In this document: positions 39,184-49,274 of the stretch, in pieces
How the letters are laid out: the number at the start of each line of letters is the position of its first letter
Position numbering within the stretch: the first letter of the stretch is position 1
From: Cardiocondyla obscurior
Lineage: Eukaryota; Arthropoda; Insecta; Hymenoptera; Formicidae
Direction: 5' to 3'
NCBI RefSeq assembly: GCF_019399895.1
Contig: NC_091870.1
Coordinates: 5,377,001 to 5,441,000, forward strand
DNA: 64,000 nucleotides
The notes under the pieces: model-generated
Seen by the model: only the letters and a program-made list of their open reading frames with translations
What the model was told of the DNA's origin: nothing
The model's database searches: none
Position numbers and translations under genes: made by a program

Positions 39184-40440
39184 TAAAAACGCAGTACACA
39201 TGTACGCGGTATACATGTATGCGATATACATGTATGCGGTATACATGTATGCGGTATACATTTATGCAGTATGTATTATAGATGTATTATACTTCCGATT
39301 GATGCAAGGTCTCTCGAGTGATTGTTAACATTCGCATATTTTGCATTTTGTGGAGAGTGATGTGTTGATTGAGGCGTTCATGATTGCCTGTTTTTTTTCA
39401 AATTGTATTATTTGTAATAGAGTTCTGCAAATGTTGGATTTTTGCAGCTAGCAAATGGGTTGGATTGCACAAAATAATTTTTATTTTGTGGTGTATGTGG
39501 AGTATGAGATGTTCTTGGTTGCTTAGGTTTTTTATCAAATTTAGTCTGATTTTCACTTTGTGGTGTTTGATGCGTTGATTGAGGCGTTCATTATTGCCTC
39601 TTTTTTCAAAATTTAGTCTGAATTTTGCGGAACTGTATTTTTATCTGGTTTTAAAATATTTTATAAAAGTCTCGAGCTCGTTATATAAAGCATGCGTGGA
39701 ATAACATACATTATATGTATTATTCCTAGCGCTGTCATATTCTCCAACTATACTCGTATCTTTACTCCTTTTTTTTATTACTGACGGTACAATAGTTGGT
39801 ATTTCTTTTCTTTTTTCTTTTTTTTTGTTTTTACCGGTTAATTGCGATATAACATTCATATTTTATATATTTTTACCCCTTCATTTTATTACTGACGGTA
39901 CAATAGTTGGTATTTCTTTTCTTTTTTTTGTTTTTACCGGTTAATTGCGATATAATGTATGGATTAACATTCGCATATTTTATATATCTTTACCCCTTTA
40001 TTTTATTACTGACGGTACAATAGTTGGTATTTCTTTTCTTTTTTTTTTTTTGGTTTTACCGGTTAATTGCGATATAATGTATGGGTTAACATTCGCATAT
40101 TTTATTTTGCGGTGTATGCGGTGTATGTGATGTTCTTGGTTGCTTATGTCGTTTAAACTTAGTTTAAATTTATTTTGTGGTGTTTGATGCGTTGATTGAG
40201 GCGTTCATGGTTGCCTGTTTTTTCAAATTTAAGCAGTATTTTGCGGAACTCTCGAAACGACCGACGAAACGGTCATGTTTTATATTACTATGCGATGATG
40301 TACAGGTCTGAGTTAGTAGTCGCTAGCATGCCCTTACGTAGTACACATGTACGCAGTACACATGTACGCAGTAAGCAGTATATAGTATGTATTATAGATG
40401 TAATTATACAAATAAAGTAAAACATTGTACAATGCGTACG
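39184..40440. repeat. Tandem-repeat region between polB and integrase
   Basis: First a 12-bp repeat (tacatgtatgcg type, 39196-39270, with echoes at 40335-40375), then three units of about 105 bp sharing ttttattactgacggtacaa, ttggtatttcttttc and accggttaattgcgatat (39770-40110), flanked by copies of gttgattgaggcgttcatg (39368, 39575, 40190). No gene is supported. The repeats separate the convergent 3' ends of polB and integrase. Confidence 0.8.
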
Positions 40441-40514
40441 TTATATATTTTTCTCATTTTTATACATTTTTGTATCAAATCACATATACACATGTGTAAA
40501 ATAAAAAAACTTTA

Positions 40515-41468
40515 TTAAACGATGCTGTTTTTGTCGATCCACGAATTGTGCGATCCGTCGAATCCTAACCATTTTACGTAGACCTTGTCACCCTTCTTGC
40601 GCAGAACCTTCTCCACCAGATACACGTCCGGATGCGTTGCGCGGTGCAACTCGTGCTCGTGGAACGCTCCGAATATCGCCTCACCGCGATAATCCTTCAG
40701 TAGATAGGTAGCTGGATTGGTTTGCTGCACCTTGACGATCGTGAAAACCTCGGTGGTCCAATTCGGAGTGTATCCCTTTTCAAAAATTATTTTAAACTTG
40801 CTCACGCGTACTTTATCACCGACCCTGAATTTGGCCGAAGCAGCTATCTTTATAGCGCTGTACACGGTGTCGAGGAGTTTCTTGGCGATATCAGGTGTCA
40901 CGTCAACGGGCCGCATGCCGATCGTTCGATGCTTGCGCCTATTGTACTCGTCTACGAGACGCGGTAGCGCGTCGAACCACTCATAATTACCGTTGAGTGT
41001 AAACATCTTCCACATGGCGTTTTTGAGCGTGCGATTGAATCGTTCGACTATCGACGCCTTCATTACCGAGTAGGTCGAGTAATGATTGCCGCCGCGTTTC
41101 GCGAAAAGTCATTGCACGTCGGCGTTGTAAAACTCCTTTCCCATGTCGGTTTGCAGATTTTTCGGGCATCGCCCGCTCTTTCGCATCAACTCCGCTAAAG
41201 CGTCAGCCGTCTCGCTGCCGCCTTTGTTCTTGAGCGGTATCGCCCACGCGTACTTGCCGAGTACGTCGATGACGGTAAGAATATAGCGGTAGCCTCGGTT
41301 GAAACGCGCGTACGGTTGCATCTCGACGATATCAGCCTGCCACAGATCGTCATATCCCTTGACCACGACACGTCTTCGCGGAAAGTTTCTTCTCGCCGGG
41401 GCGTGCAACTCGTCAACGAGTCGCCTCCTCTCGGGACCTGCGTCGCTCGACTTGCGCGATCTAGACAT
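40515..41468 (-). pseudogene. Polinton integrase with chromodomain, one in-frame stop
   Basis: A retroviral-type (rve) integrase that would insert the element into the genome. From the ATG at 41468 one frame runs to 40515, 317 residues long, broken only by TGA at 41109-41111. Before the stop: DLWQADIVEMQPYA carries the first catalytic Asp and KNLQTDMGKEF the second; after it, KASIVERFNRTLKNAM carries the Glu. The C-terminus has an SH3-like part (KFRVGDKVRVSKFK) and a chromodomain (YLVEKVLRKK, VYVKWLGF), which in other elements steers integration to particular chromatin. The gene is convergent with polB and follows two other minus-strand genes. Everything but the stop looks sound. Confidence 0.88.
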
Positions 41469-41501
41469 GATCGATTCTGTCGCTCGATTCCTCCCGGTCG
41501 A

Positions 41502-42560
41502 TCAATTTATAATCAAACCCGCCTCGCGCAGTTCCTCGACGATCGACAAAAGTTCGTTGTCGTGAGCGTTGTGACCGGCTCGACGCTAAGCATCCAGCAA
41601 TCGAAGACAATCCACGAGCTCGTTAGGATCGTCCCAGTGCACGTAGTCGATCGCGTGATCGTTTAATGTCATGAGGCGAGGTAATCCTTTACCGGAGCTT
41701 TTTCTTCTCGATTTCTTGGCCGAATATCCTATCAGCGGTGCGATCACATTCATGTACTTTGAGCCTTTGTTACCCATGACGCGACCGCTGTCGCTGAAAT
41801 CTTTCTTATGCAAGTTCGTTACTTCGAGTATGTTCTTGTAGTGACGTTTATTCGCCTCGGTGTAAGCGGTTTCGTCGGGTACCTTCTTGAAAATCAACTC
41901 GTACAGACCTTCCATACCGGGATATCTCTTACCAGCGACGATTATATCGTCGTTCTTATGGTCGAATTCGACGTGCTTGTTCCCAAGCATTACTTTGTTC
42001 GCGTCAAAGTATATACCGAAAACGTCATCGATATTTATTCTTCTGTCAGCACTCGCCGCTTCTAGATACATCGTTGCCATCGATACGCTGGGCCGCGGCG
42101 TCGATACGCCAGATCGCGGCGTCGATACGCCGAACCGCGGCGTCGATGTGCGGGGCCGTGGCGTCGACGGAAGTTCGACGTTTTTGGTCGTAACGTACGA
42201 ATCGACGGTCGTATCACTCAATGACGGATTAGCTACGATCGTATCGCCTAACGTTGTCGACGACAACGAATCGTCAAACGTGACGTTTAAATGCCGTACG
42301 GGTTTTGGTGTCGACCACAATCGTAGCTCCGATTTCGACTCCAACTTCGGTACCGCGATACCGGATTCCTCGACGGTCTCGGCCATCCGCTTTAGAGGTT
42401 CGACGATGGGCTTGAGGCGCTTTTTTGACGCGATGTCGGCGTCGATCGTGTCGGTCTTTATGGCTCGATGCTTCCTGCGAATCGCCTCGCTCGTCTTCTC
42501 GATCTCCCGCGTAATCTTTTCACGCTCGCGCGCGTCATGGTTGTCGTTTCTCCCCGTCAT
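41502..42560 (-). pseudogene. Conserved Polinton protein of unknown function, one in-frame stop
   Basis: From the ATG at 42560 the frame runs 324 codons to TAG at 41586-41588, then stays open for 28 more codons (NAHDNELLSIVEELREAG) to TGA at 41502. That tail looks like a real protein end, so I read the TAG as a mutation. The N-terminus is a charged helix (EREKITREIEKTSEAIRRK). The middle has Thr/Pro-rich repeats (STPRFGVSTPRSGVSTPR). The C-terminal half contains GKRYPGMEGLYELIFKK, KRHYKNILEVTNLH and YVHWDDPNELVDCLRLL. A protein of this kind lies between integrase and ATPase in related insect Polintons as I recall; its role is not known to me. It overlaps no neighbour. Confidence 0.65.
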
Positions 42561-42645
42561 ATCGATCGATCGTATCGCGCGATTTGTTCTCGACGAAGCG
42601 TCTTCGACGACTGATCGTCGCGTGATTTTGTCAATCTGTTAAAAA

Positions 42646-43356
42646 TCAACTCGACGGTACCGCAAACACGTCGAATCCTCGCCTGTATCGCCCGTTGTCG
42701 AGCGGACTGTCCTTGTCGATCACCGCGAAACCGTGATCGCGTTGCCAGCATTCGCGACACAACGCACTGAACTCGTCGTATGACATGTCGGTGTTGACGT
42801 GATCGTTGTACACGTGTTTCAGATTGGTTCCGTCCTGTTTGAACAAGATCAGCAGATTCGCGTTGTCGCGTATCAGATGCTTGGGTATCCTCGCGTACGA
42901 CTGACACAGATAGAAGCAGTCTACGTTCGAGTGACGACCCATCGCGAAGTATTCTCTCACGGCGTCTTGCTTGTCGCACGCGATATCGTCAAAGACGAAG
43001 ATCGAATGCGGAAGCGCCTCGCTCGGCGGAACGACGTCGCTGTTGTTGGAGAACGTGAAATAGCCGATCTCGTCGATCGGCGCCAGCAGACTTTCCTAGT
43101 ACTGATACTTGGGCTGCTGCAGCGACTTCGAGTACACGTACACGTTCTCGAAACGCAAACCGTGCGGACTCTCCAACAGACTGATCAGAACGTTCGTTTT
43201 GCCGCAGTTCGATGGACCGCACACGATCGCGCGCACGGTGTTTGGCAGCATCTCACCATGCCTGCGTTTTTTCTTCCTCTCGAGACTGTCCATCAGTCGT
43301 AATCTGTCGTCGCAATTCGCGACGCGTATCGTCTGCGGTTGTCGCACGAACCGCAT
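42646..43356 (-). pseudogene. Genome-packaging ATPase (FtsK/HerA type), one in-frame stop
   Basis: This motor would pump element DNA into capsids. From the ATG at 43356 one frame continues to 42646, 236 residues long, broken by TAG at 43096-43098. Walker A is CGPSNCGKTNVL, before the stop; Walker B is IFVFDDIAC, after it, then CFYLCQSYARIPKHL (sensor-like) and the tail KDSPLDNGRYRRGFDVF. Size and motif spacing match adintovirus/Polinton ATPases. It is transcribed away from the PLA2 gene at 43436, so the 80-bp gap between them holds two divergent start regions. Confidence 0.88.
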
Positions 43357-43390
43357 CTCGTACCCGCTGTACGGAGACGATCACTCGCGC

Positions 43391-43398
43391 GCCTATTT
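43391..43398 (+). promoter_or_regulatory. TATA-like box in the ATPase/PLA2 divergent interval
   Basis: TATTTATA lies 38 bp upstream of the PLA2-gene ATG (43436) and 35 bp upstream of the ATPase ATG (43356), in an otherwise GC-rich stretch. It is near-symmetric and could serve either gene. Confidence 0.4.
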
Positions 43399-43435
43399 AT
43401 AGTCCCGCGAACCCGCGAATAGCTCATTAATCGAT

Positions 43436-44397
43436 ATGTATCTCGCGCTGAAACATCCCTTTGACGTGTTGAACTTAACCGCGGAACAGTTGAACATCGT
43501 ACCATAGGCCGTTTTGCTGAACGTCTGCGGCGATTACGTTCATCTCGTGTGGGATAAACTTCCCATGCACTTGAGGGAAGATCCGGAGGTTCGAACCTAT
43601 CGCAGGTGCCTCGAGCATTACAATCAACCCTGGCAAGAAACGCACATCGACGGACCTGCTCCGTTAATCCGAAAGTGCGGCGAGTGTCAACGTCGTCTAC
43701 CGCTTTGTCGGAAGTAAAGTGCTGCGGGAAGGGTTTGTTGAATTGCGCGATAAACGACCTCCCCTTCGAACTGCACATCTCCGGTTATCAATTTTGTGGG
43801 CCAGAAACTCGACTGAAGGAACGCATAGCGAGAGGCGATCAAGGCGTTAATCCGTTGGACGAAGCGTGTCGCGAGCACGACTTGGCGTACGCGCGAAGCA
43901 ACGATCTCACAGATAGACACACAGCGGACAGAGAACTCGCCAAGAGAGCGGGAAAACGCGTTATAGCGAAAGATTCAGGCTTACGCGAGAGAGCCGCCGC
44001 AGCAGCCGTGTGGGCTGCGATGAAAGCTAAAACGAAAATTGGCATGGGTATGTCGATTAGAAAGAACAGGTTGAGGACTGTGAGAAGCAGAACTATTACG
44101 AAGAGGAGAAGGAGAAGTACGATTCGCAAAAAACGCATGCTTTCAACAGCAAAGCGCGGTGGCATGCTGCCGATCATTCCGATTCTCGGCGCAGTCGGAT
44201 CGCTTGTCGGTGGAGCCGCGAGTATAGCGAGAGCCGTAAACGAGAGAAAAGCTGCGCGCGCGGCAGCCGGTGGATCCGGCGTTCATCTGGCCCCGTACAA
44301 CGGTGAACAGGGTCTCTCTCTCAAGCCGTACAGGTACGGCAGAGGTAAGACTGTTGCGAAGAGAGGAAGAAAAAAAAAAACGTCGAGCAGACGTTAA
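43436..44397 (+). pseudogene. Polinton minor virion protein with PLA2 domain, one stop and one frameshift
   Basis: The frame from ATG 43436 meets TAG at 43505-43507, resumes in the same frame to 43717, and must shift near 43700-43715 to join the long frame that ends at 44397. The phospholipase A2 domain resembles the one parvoviruses and adintoviruses use to leave endosomes: calcium loop YQFCGPETR and the catalytic HD in ACREHDLAY, with a matching Asn/Asp-rich helix after it. Further on come a very basic stretch (RSRTITKRRRRSTIRKK) and a Gly-rich hydrophobic segment (MLPIIPILGAVGSLVGG) that may insert in membranes, then a basic tail. It heads the plus-strand virion gene block. Confidence 0.85.
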
Positions 44398-44399
44398 AA

Positions 44400-44778
44400 A
44401 TGCCTTTGGGTGCGACTACAAACGTGCAGTTAAATCATCTGACCAGACGTATGCGCGTTCCTTATTTCAGAAGCGTCTTTATGCGCGACACCCTACCTAC
44501 AAGTAGCGCGTACAAACGAAAGCGGTATCGTGAATCTGGACAACGTGACGGGTCCGGGGACTCACTGGGTAGCGTACGCCAAAAGGGGAGATCGCGTCGC
44601 ATACTTTGACGGCTTCGGTAATCTCCGACCGCCTATAGAATTGGTGAGATATCTCGGAGTCGACGTCTTGTCGATAGAGTATAATCGACGATCCTATCAT
44701 ACGTATGATCAGAGTATCTGTGGACAGCTGTGTTTGCGATTTTTAAGTACGATCGACGCGATTACGTTTAAAAACTGA
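44400..44778 (+). pseudogene. Adenain-like cysteine protease, one frameshift
   Basis: The capsid-maturation protease of Polintons. The start ATG at 44400 follows the PLA2 stop by two bases. The N-terminal piece (MPLGATTNVQLNHL...TLPTSS) leaves frame near 44508-44515; the rest runs in the next frame to TGA at 44776-44778. The catalytic residues are present: His in PGTHWVAYAK, Asp in AYFDGFG and Cys in CGQLCLRFL. At about 125 residues it is near the normal length for the Polinton enzyme. Confidence 0.85.
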
Positions 44779-44814
44779 CGTCGCGACATACTTCGTCTCA
44801 GTATCGCTTCAAAC

Positions 44815-45567
44815 ATGTCGATCACGCTCACGTTGACCGGTAGGAGCAGCGTTCTCGATTCGAGCTACTCACCGGCGTTGGATTTCAGCGACGGTAATTA
44901 CGAGCTCGGTCTCACGAACTTTGCGACTTACAACACCATACCGAACGACAATTCTACAAACAATAAATTCTACTACGGCACGGACGGCAAGGAAATTACG
45001 ATTCCCGAGGGATTGTACGAGATACAGGCAATAGACAAATTTTTGAAACATGCGATGCCGCGACAACGCGACACCGTCGATGGTAATCGTAATGAGAAGA
45101 ACGAGAAGAACGATAATTTCTCGATAGCGATTCGCGCCAACTTCAACACTATGAGGAGCGAGATCAAATCAGCGTACACGGTGAACTTTTCGAAACCAAA
45201 CTCGTTAGGACCGCTTCTCGGATTCTCGCCACACCGCGTACTGCAGCCGCAAAAATGGCACGAGTCCGACTTACCGATCAATATAATCAACCTGAATATT
45301 ATCCGCATCGAATGTAACGTAACCGCGGGAGCGTACTGCAACGGCGAACACGTGCACACGATTCACGAGTTTTCGCCGAAAGTGCCACCAGGATATAAGA
45401 TCACGGAAACGCCCACGCAAGTCATTTACCTGCCGATCATCGTGCGATACGTTATGGATCTCACGATACGCGTCCCCAACCAGAACAGTCGACCGCTCGG
45501 CTTTCGCGGAGAGGAGATTACCGTCAGATTGCACGTACGACTACAACAACGACGGCCACAACGATAA
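44815..45567 (+). CDS. Polinton minor capsid protein (penton-like, single jelly roll)
   Basis: 250 residues, unbroken, starting at the ATG at 44815, 36 bp after the protease. It begins with ITLTLTGRSSVLDSSYSPAL and GNYELGLTNFATYNTIPN, the usual start of penton-type proteins in these elements, followed by beta-rich segments with PEGLYEIQAIDKFL, LGPLLGFS and NIINLNIIRIECN. It would fill capsid vertices. It sits directly upstream of the major capsid gene, the normal order. The assignment rests on position and remembered motifs, since I cannot model the fold. Confidence 0.75.
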   Translation: MSITLTLTGRSSVLDSSYSPALDFSDGNYELGLTNFATYNTIPNDNSTNNKFYYGTDGKEITIPEGLYEIQAIDKFLKHAMPRQRDTVDGNRNEKNEKNDNFSIAIRANFNTMRSEIKSAYTVNFSKPNSLGPLLGFSPHRVLQPQKWHESDLPINIINLNIIRIECNVTAGAYCNGEHVHTIHEFSPKVPPGYKITETPTQVIYLPIIVRYVMDLTIRVPNQNSRPLGFRGEEITVRLHVRLQQRRPQR

Positions 45568-45777
45568 CGTGGTATGTTAATACCGAACAAAACGAGTCGC
45601 GTTACAACGATCAGTTTCGGTGCTGGTACGATCCAACAGCTTGAACCGCAACAACAACAACAACATTTCGCTGTAAATAGCGTCGGAAGGATAGGAAGAA
45701 GAAGAAGACTAACCGAAACGAACGTTGAATTTCTGAGATCGCTCTGATTCGCTGTGCGAAATAACTTTATCTGAACG

Positions 45778-46956
45778 ATGGCTGACATTCTGAATATCCG
45801 AGACGAACCAGTCTTCGACGATCGAATCGTCAAGATCGAGACTCACGCCTACAATCCGTTTGCCAATACGACGTTCGAACACAGTGACGAGATAAGAATA
45901 CCGATACAGCAGCAAGATCTGTACACGCTACCGCACGAGAGTTTTCTCTACGTCAAGGGAAAATTAACGAAGGGCAAGGTGGTTGCGGGAGCTGATGTGA
46001 TCCTTGGAGACAACTGCATCGCCTTCATGTTCGACGAGATACGATACGAGCTCGACGGTGTGGAGATTGATCGTAACCGAAACGTCGGCATAACCAGCAC
46101 ACTGAAAAATTACGCGACCGTTTCGTCCAACAGGAGCGTGATTTTGCGGAACGCGGGATGGCTCGGTCCCACGATCAATGCGAACGGTTACTTCAATTTC
46201 TGCGTACCGCTCAACATGCTGCTGGGATTTTGCGAGGACTTTAGGCGCGTCGTGATAAACGCTCGTCACGAATTGATTCTTATACGAGCGCGCAACGACA
46301 ACAACTGTCTGGTGGGCAGTTCCGCGGTCGAGCCCAAGGTTGACTTGCTGAAAATACAATGGCATATGCCTCACGTACTTTTAAACGAGGTAAAGAAATT
46401 GGCGATGTTGCGCACCTTGGAGAGCGGTCGATTCGTCAGTATGGGCTTTCGCTCATGGGATCTGTACGAGTTTCCGCTACTGCAACTCACGACCAAGCAC
46501 TCGTGGGCCATCAAGACCGCCACGCAACTTGAAAAACCTCGATACGTCGTCTTCGCTCTGCGGACGGGTCGAAAGAACATCATGTCTGAGGACAACAGTC
46601 GTTTCGACGACTGCAAACTGACCAACGTGAAGCTCTATCTCAATTCAGAGTGCTACCCGTACGACGATATGAACCTCGACTTTAGCAAACGTAGATACGC
46701 GATTCTCTACGACGTGTACGCGCGTTTCTGCAAAGAGTATTACGGCTACGAGTATCTCGAACCAAATCTCACCGTCACGTCGTTTCTGCTCAACGGTCCG
46801 TTCGTCATCATCGACTGCTCGCGTCAAAACGAGTCGCTCAACGATTTGGACAATTCGAATACTTTCTGCTGTAGAAGACATTGCAAAAATTGTGCCGTAC
46901 AAAATGTATTTAAATTGTACAATTGGTGGCGTAACCATCAAAATGATGACGTATAA
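45778..46956 (+). CDS. Polinton major capsid protein (double jelly roll)
   Basis: 392 residues, unbroken, from the ATG at 45778. The hexon-type protein of Polintons/adintoviruses. Visible family words are EIRIPIQQQDLYTLPHES, FMFDEIRYELDGVEID, LRNAGWLGP, FNFCVPLNMLLGFCEDF, IQWHMPHVLL, TTKHSWAIKTATQLEKPRY and LNGPFVIIDCSRQNES. After the last of these the sequence departs from what I expect (a short Cys-rich stretch and KLYNWWRNHQ), so the final strands of the second jelly roll may have been lost by a frameshift or deletion near 46830-46880. Otherwise the gene looks sound, unlike the broken replication genes. Confidence 0.85.
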   Translation: MADILNIRDEPVFDDRIVKIETHAYNPFANTTFEHSDEIRIPIQQQDLYTLPHESFLYVKGKLTKGKVVAGADVILGDNCIAFMFDEIRYELDGVEIDRNRNVGITSTLKNYATVSSNRSVILRNAGWLGPTINANGYFNFCVPLNMLLGFCEDFRRVVINARHELILIRARNDNNCLVGSSAVEPKVDLLKIQWHMPHVLLNEVKKLAMLRTLESGRFVSMGFRSWDLYEFPLLQLTTKHSWAIKTATQLEKPRYVVFALRTGRKNIMSEDNSRFDDCKLTNVKLYLNSECYPYDDMNLDFSKRRYAILYDVYARFCKEYYGYEYLEPNLTVTSFLLNGPFVIIDCSRQNESLNDLDNSNTFCCRRHCKNCAVQNVFKLYNWWRNHQNDDV

Positions 46957-47091
46957 TTTTTTTAATAAAACTTTTTTGTATCACATACCTATACATGTAC
47001 GTCTTTCGATTGTTTTACTCTCTCCCAATCACCCTCTCTTAAATACCCTCTCCAAAAATTTTTCTTACTGCGTTTTATATTCTCTCACTCT

Positions 47092-48808
47092 ATGCAAATT
47101 TTAATAAATAAAAGAGGGGATTTTCGCAACCGTCCTCAACTCGAGGTACCCTCAGATCGTACCGATCAGTATATTCTTCGCTTTGGCCGCAGCAACGACT
47201 ACACGACTTCCTCTACGACTACGTCTACGACTGCGAATACGACGATGTATTACAACGAGAGAAACTGTTACGAAGTGCGTCGAAATGATTGCGGTGCTAA
47301 AGCCTCATCTAGCGAGAAAAAATTTAACGAGTAAGTTTTTCATTCTTATAAAATTAATTACTTCCAATTGTAATACGGTAATTTCGAGTCCGGAGAGCTC
47401 GTCGAAAGCCAGGGTGCAAGTGTAAAGAACCGAGACTTGGTTAACGTAAAATAAAAGATTTATTAAGAAAAGAAATAATATAGAGACAATTAATACACTA
47501 GTATAAGAATGACTGAAAGCAAAAGAACAAATAATATAATAGTCTAGGAATGAATTGAACAAAAGCAAACATCCGCCGGGAGCTGGATTTAATGTGAAAG
47601 CTAGTTCGGGTCGCTTTGGGACGTATCCCATGTAACGGGCCGTATCGGTCGTACAGGCTCCGCGGTCGCGAGTCGGCGGCGCGGGTTACAGGATGGGCCG
47701 CTCAGGCCGTATCGGTCGCACAGATTACGCGGTCGCGAGTCGGCGGCGCGGGTTACAGGATGGGCCACTTGGGCCGTATCGGTCGGACAGTCTTCGCGTT
47801 TGCGAGTCGGCGGCGCGGATTACAAGCTAGGCCGTTCGGGCCGTATCGGTCGTACAGGCTTCGCGGTCGCGAGCCGGCGGCGCGGATTACAAGCTAAGCC
47901 GTTCGGGCCGTATCGGTCGTACAGGCTCCGCGGTCGCGAGTCGGCGGCGCGGGTTACAGGATGGGCCGCTCGGGCCGTATCGGTCGCACAGATTTCGCGG
48001 TCGCGAGTCGGCGGTGCGGGTTACAGGATGGACCGCTCGTACCGTATCGGTCGGACAGTTTTTGCGTTCGCGAGTCGGCGGCGCCGCAACGTAATCTGCC
48101 TACGAGACTGAATGCTAGGACCGTGTCGGTGAGAGAGAGAGAGCCGGGGAGTGCCCGGTCGAAGGAAGGCTCGGGAGCGCCCGAGTCTCGGAGATGTCGG
48201 TGTCGAAGACGGCCGGGAGCGCCCGGTCGAAGGAAGGCTCGGGAGCGCCCGAGTCTCGAAGATGTCGGTGTCGAGGACGGACGGGAGCGCCCGAGTCGTG
48301 TAGAGCGAAGTCGGTCTCGAAGACCGGGTGAGCCCGGTCGAGGAAAATTTGGGAGCGCCCAAGTCCTGGAGGATCGGATGCTGGGGTGCTCCCCAGCGCG
48401 GAAAAGGTGCCTCGTCTGCGCTCGAGGCGGCTTATATACCCGTGGGCCCGAGAGTGGGGGCCCCCACTCCCGAGCGGTCGGGTGGCGGTGCGCGGTGTGG
48501 GCGGCCCATGTTCCCTGTTGCGTAGATTCGCGCTACTCGCCGCGGGCGGCTGGTCGGCCCGCGCGTAACTTAAACTATGGACGGGACCGCGCGATGTTTC
48601 GGGCGAACGGTGGTGGTCGCGGCGCGGTGTCTGAAAGTGATTGCCTGTTCGTGGCTTCAGGCCACACAATTAATATATTAATATTCATAATTGCGTTTAT
48701 TTAATTTCCAGCATCTCGCCAAAACGATACGTGACGCCGCTTACTCTGCCGGCGATACCCGCTGACCCAAACGGGATACAAATATCTAGAGATCAGCGTG
48801 AACGTTGA
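47092..48808 (+). CDS. Spliced small protein of unknown function (Polinton accessory gene E)
   Basis: Two exons, 47092-47330 and 48712-48808, joined by a GTAAGT donor and a TTTCCAG acceptor, keep frame and give 111 residues. The first exon encodes a Thr/Ser-rich stretch (TTSSTTTSTTANTT) then a Cys pair (NCYEVRRNDCG); the second ends ISPKRYVTPLTLPAIP and a charged tail. I do not recognise a family. The present intron is 1381 bp, but 1302 bp of it is a later solo LTR plus one target-repeat copy; the original would have been 79 bp, like the other introns of this element. That agreement is the main support for the gene model. Confidence 0.6.
47369..48666 (-). mobile_element. Solo Gypsy-type LTR inside an intron of a Polinton gene
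   Basis: A 1298-bp segment that starts TGTGGCC and ends TTACA when read on the minus strand, flanked by the 4-bp direct repeat CAAT at 47365-47368 and 48667-48670. A 4-bp duplication fits Gypsy elements. On the minus strand there is a TATA-like GTATATAAG at about 48428-48437 and an AATAAA at 47459-47464, in the order expected for U3 then R. There is no internal coding region, so it is a solo LTR left by recombination. Confidence 0.7.
47638..48345. repeat. Tandem repeats within the solo LTR
   Basis: About seven units of roughly 62 bp with gggccgtatcggtcg, cgcggtcgcgagtcggcgg and gcgggttacaggatgggcc fill 47638-48080. Then come three to four units with gggagcgcccgagtc and gatgtcggtgtcgaag (48130-48345). 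The GC-rich repeats give long frames on both strands that are not genes. Confidence 0.85.
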
Positions 48809-48863
48809 TATGCGTTGTTTTGTGGAGATCATCATAGGTGATAATTGAGGAGATGAATTAACC

Positions 48864-49274
48864 ATGTCGCTCGACACCTCGAAGGAACTGTGCGAGCATC
48901 GATGGACAATTCTGAATATGCTTCGCGATCGACCGAAGCAACCGTACGACGTTGCGAACATAGGTTCGCTCACAGTACGAATTTGCCGCATGAACGAAAT
49001 GAAACTTGTACGACTCGAATCGGTCGACACACGTATGGCCATGACCGAAGCTACGTTCACGCGAATGCTGGATTTCGATGATTGCGTCTCTTTGACGTTC
49101 AACGTACTTAACAAAGTCCTACCTAAGATCGACGACAAATACGAGCGATTTTGCAAAATCGCTTCCTCATCGAGAAATCGCACCGAAGCGGTGAGCGCTA
49201 TACGCAGCAGCGATTCCTTCGACGAACAACAAATTGTAGATTGCGAATTACTTGCGCTTGTAATAAGTGTATAA
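48864..49274 (+). CDS. Unknown protein next to the right TIR (Polinton accessory gene F)
   Basis: 136 residues, unbroken, from the ATG at 48864; the stop falls at the inner edge of the TIR and an AATAAA follows at 49308. It reads as a mostly helical, charged protein with no signal peptide, membrane segment or Cys cluster (MSLDTSKELCEHRWTI, FNVLNKVLPKIDDKY, SFDEQQIVDCELLALV). I do not recognise a family. Its position between the virion genes and the TIR mirrors the accessory genes at the other end. Confidence 0.55.
   Translation: MSLDTSKELCEHRWTILNMLRDRPKQPYDVANIGSLTVRICRMNEMKLVRLESVDTRMAMTEATFTRMLDFDDCVSLTFNVLNKVLPKIDDKYERFCKIASSSRNRTEAVSAIRSSDSFDEQQIVDCELLALVISV

Noticed and set aside
47616..48704. 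Several long Arg/Gly-rich frames
   Set aside because: They lie in tandem repeats of the solo LTR and share no motif with known proteins.
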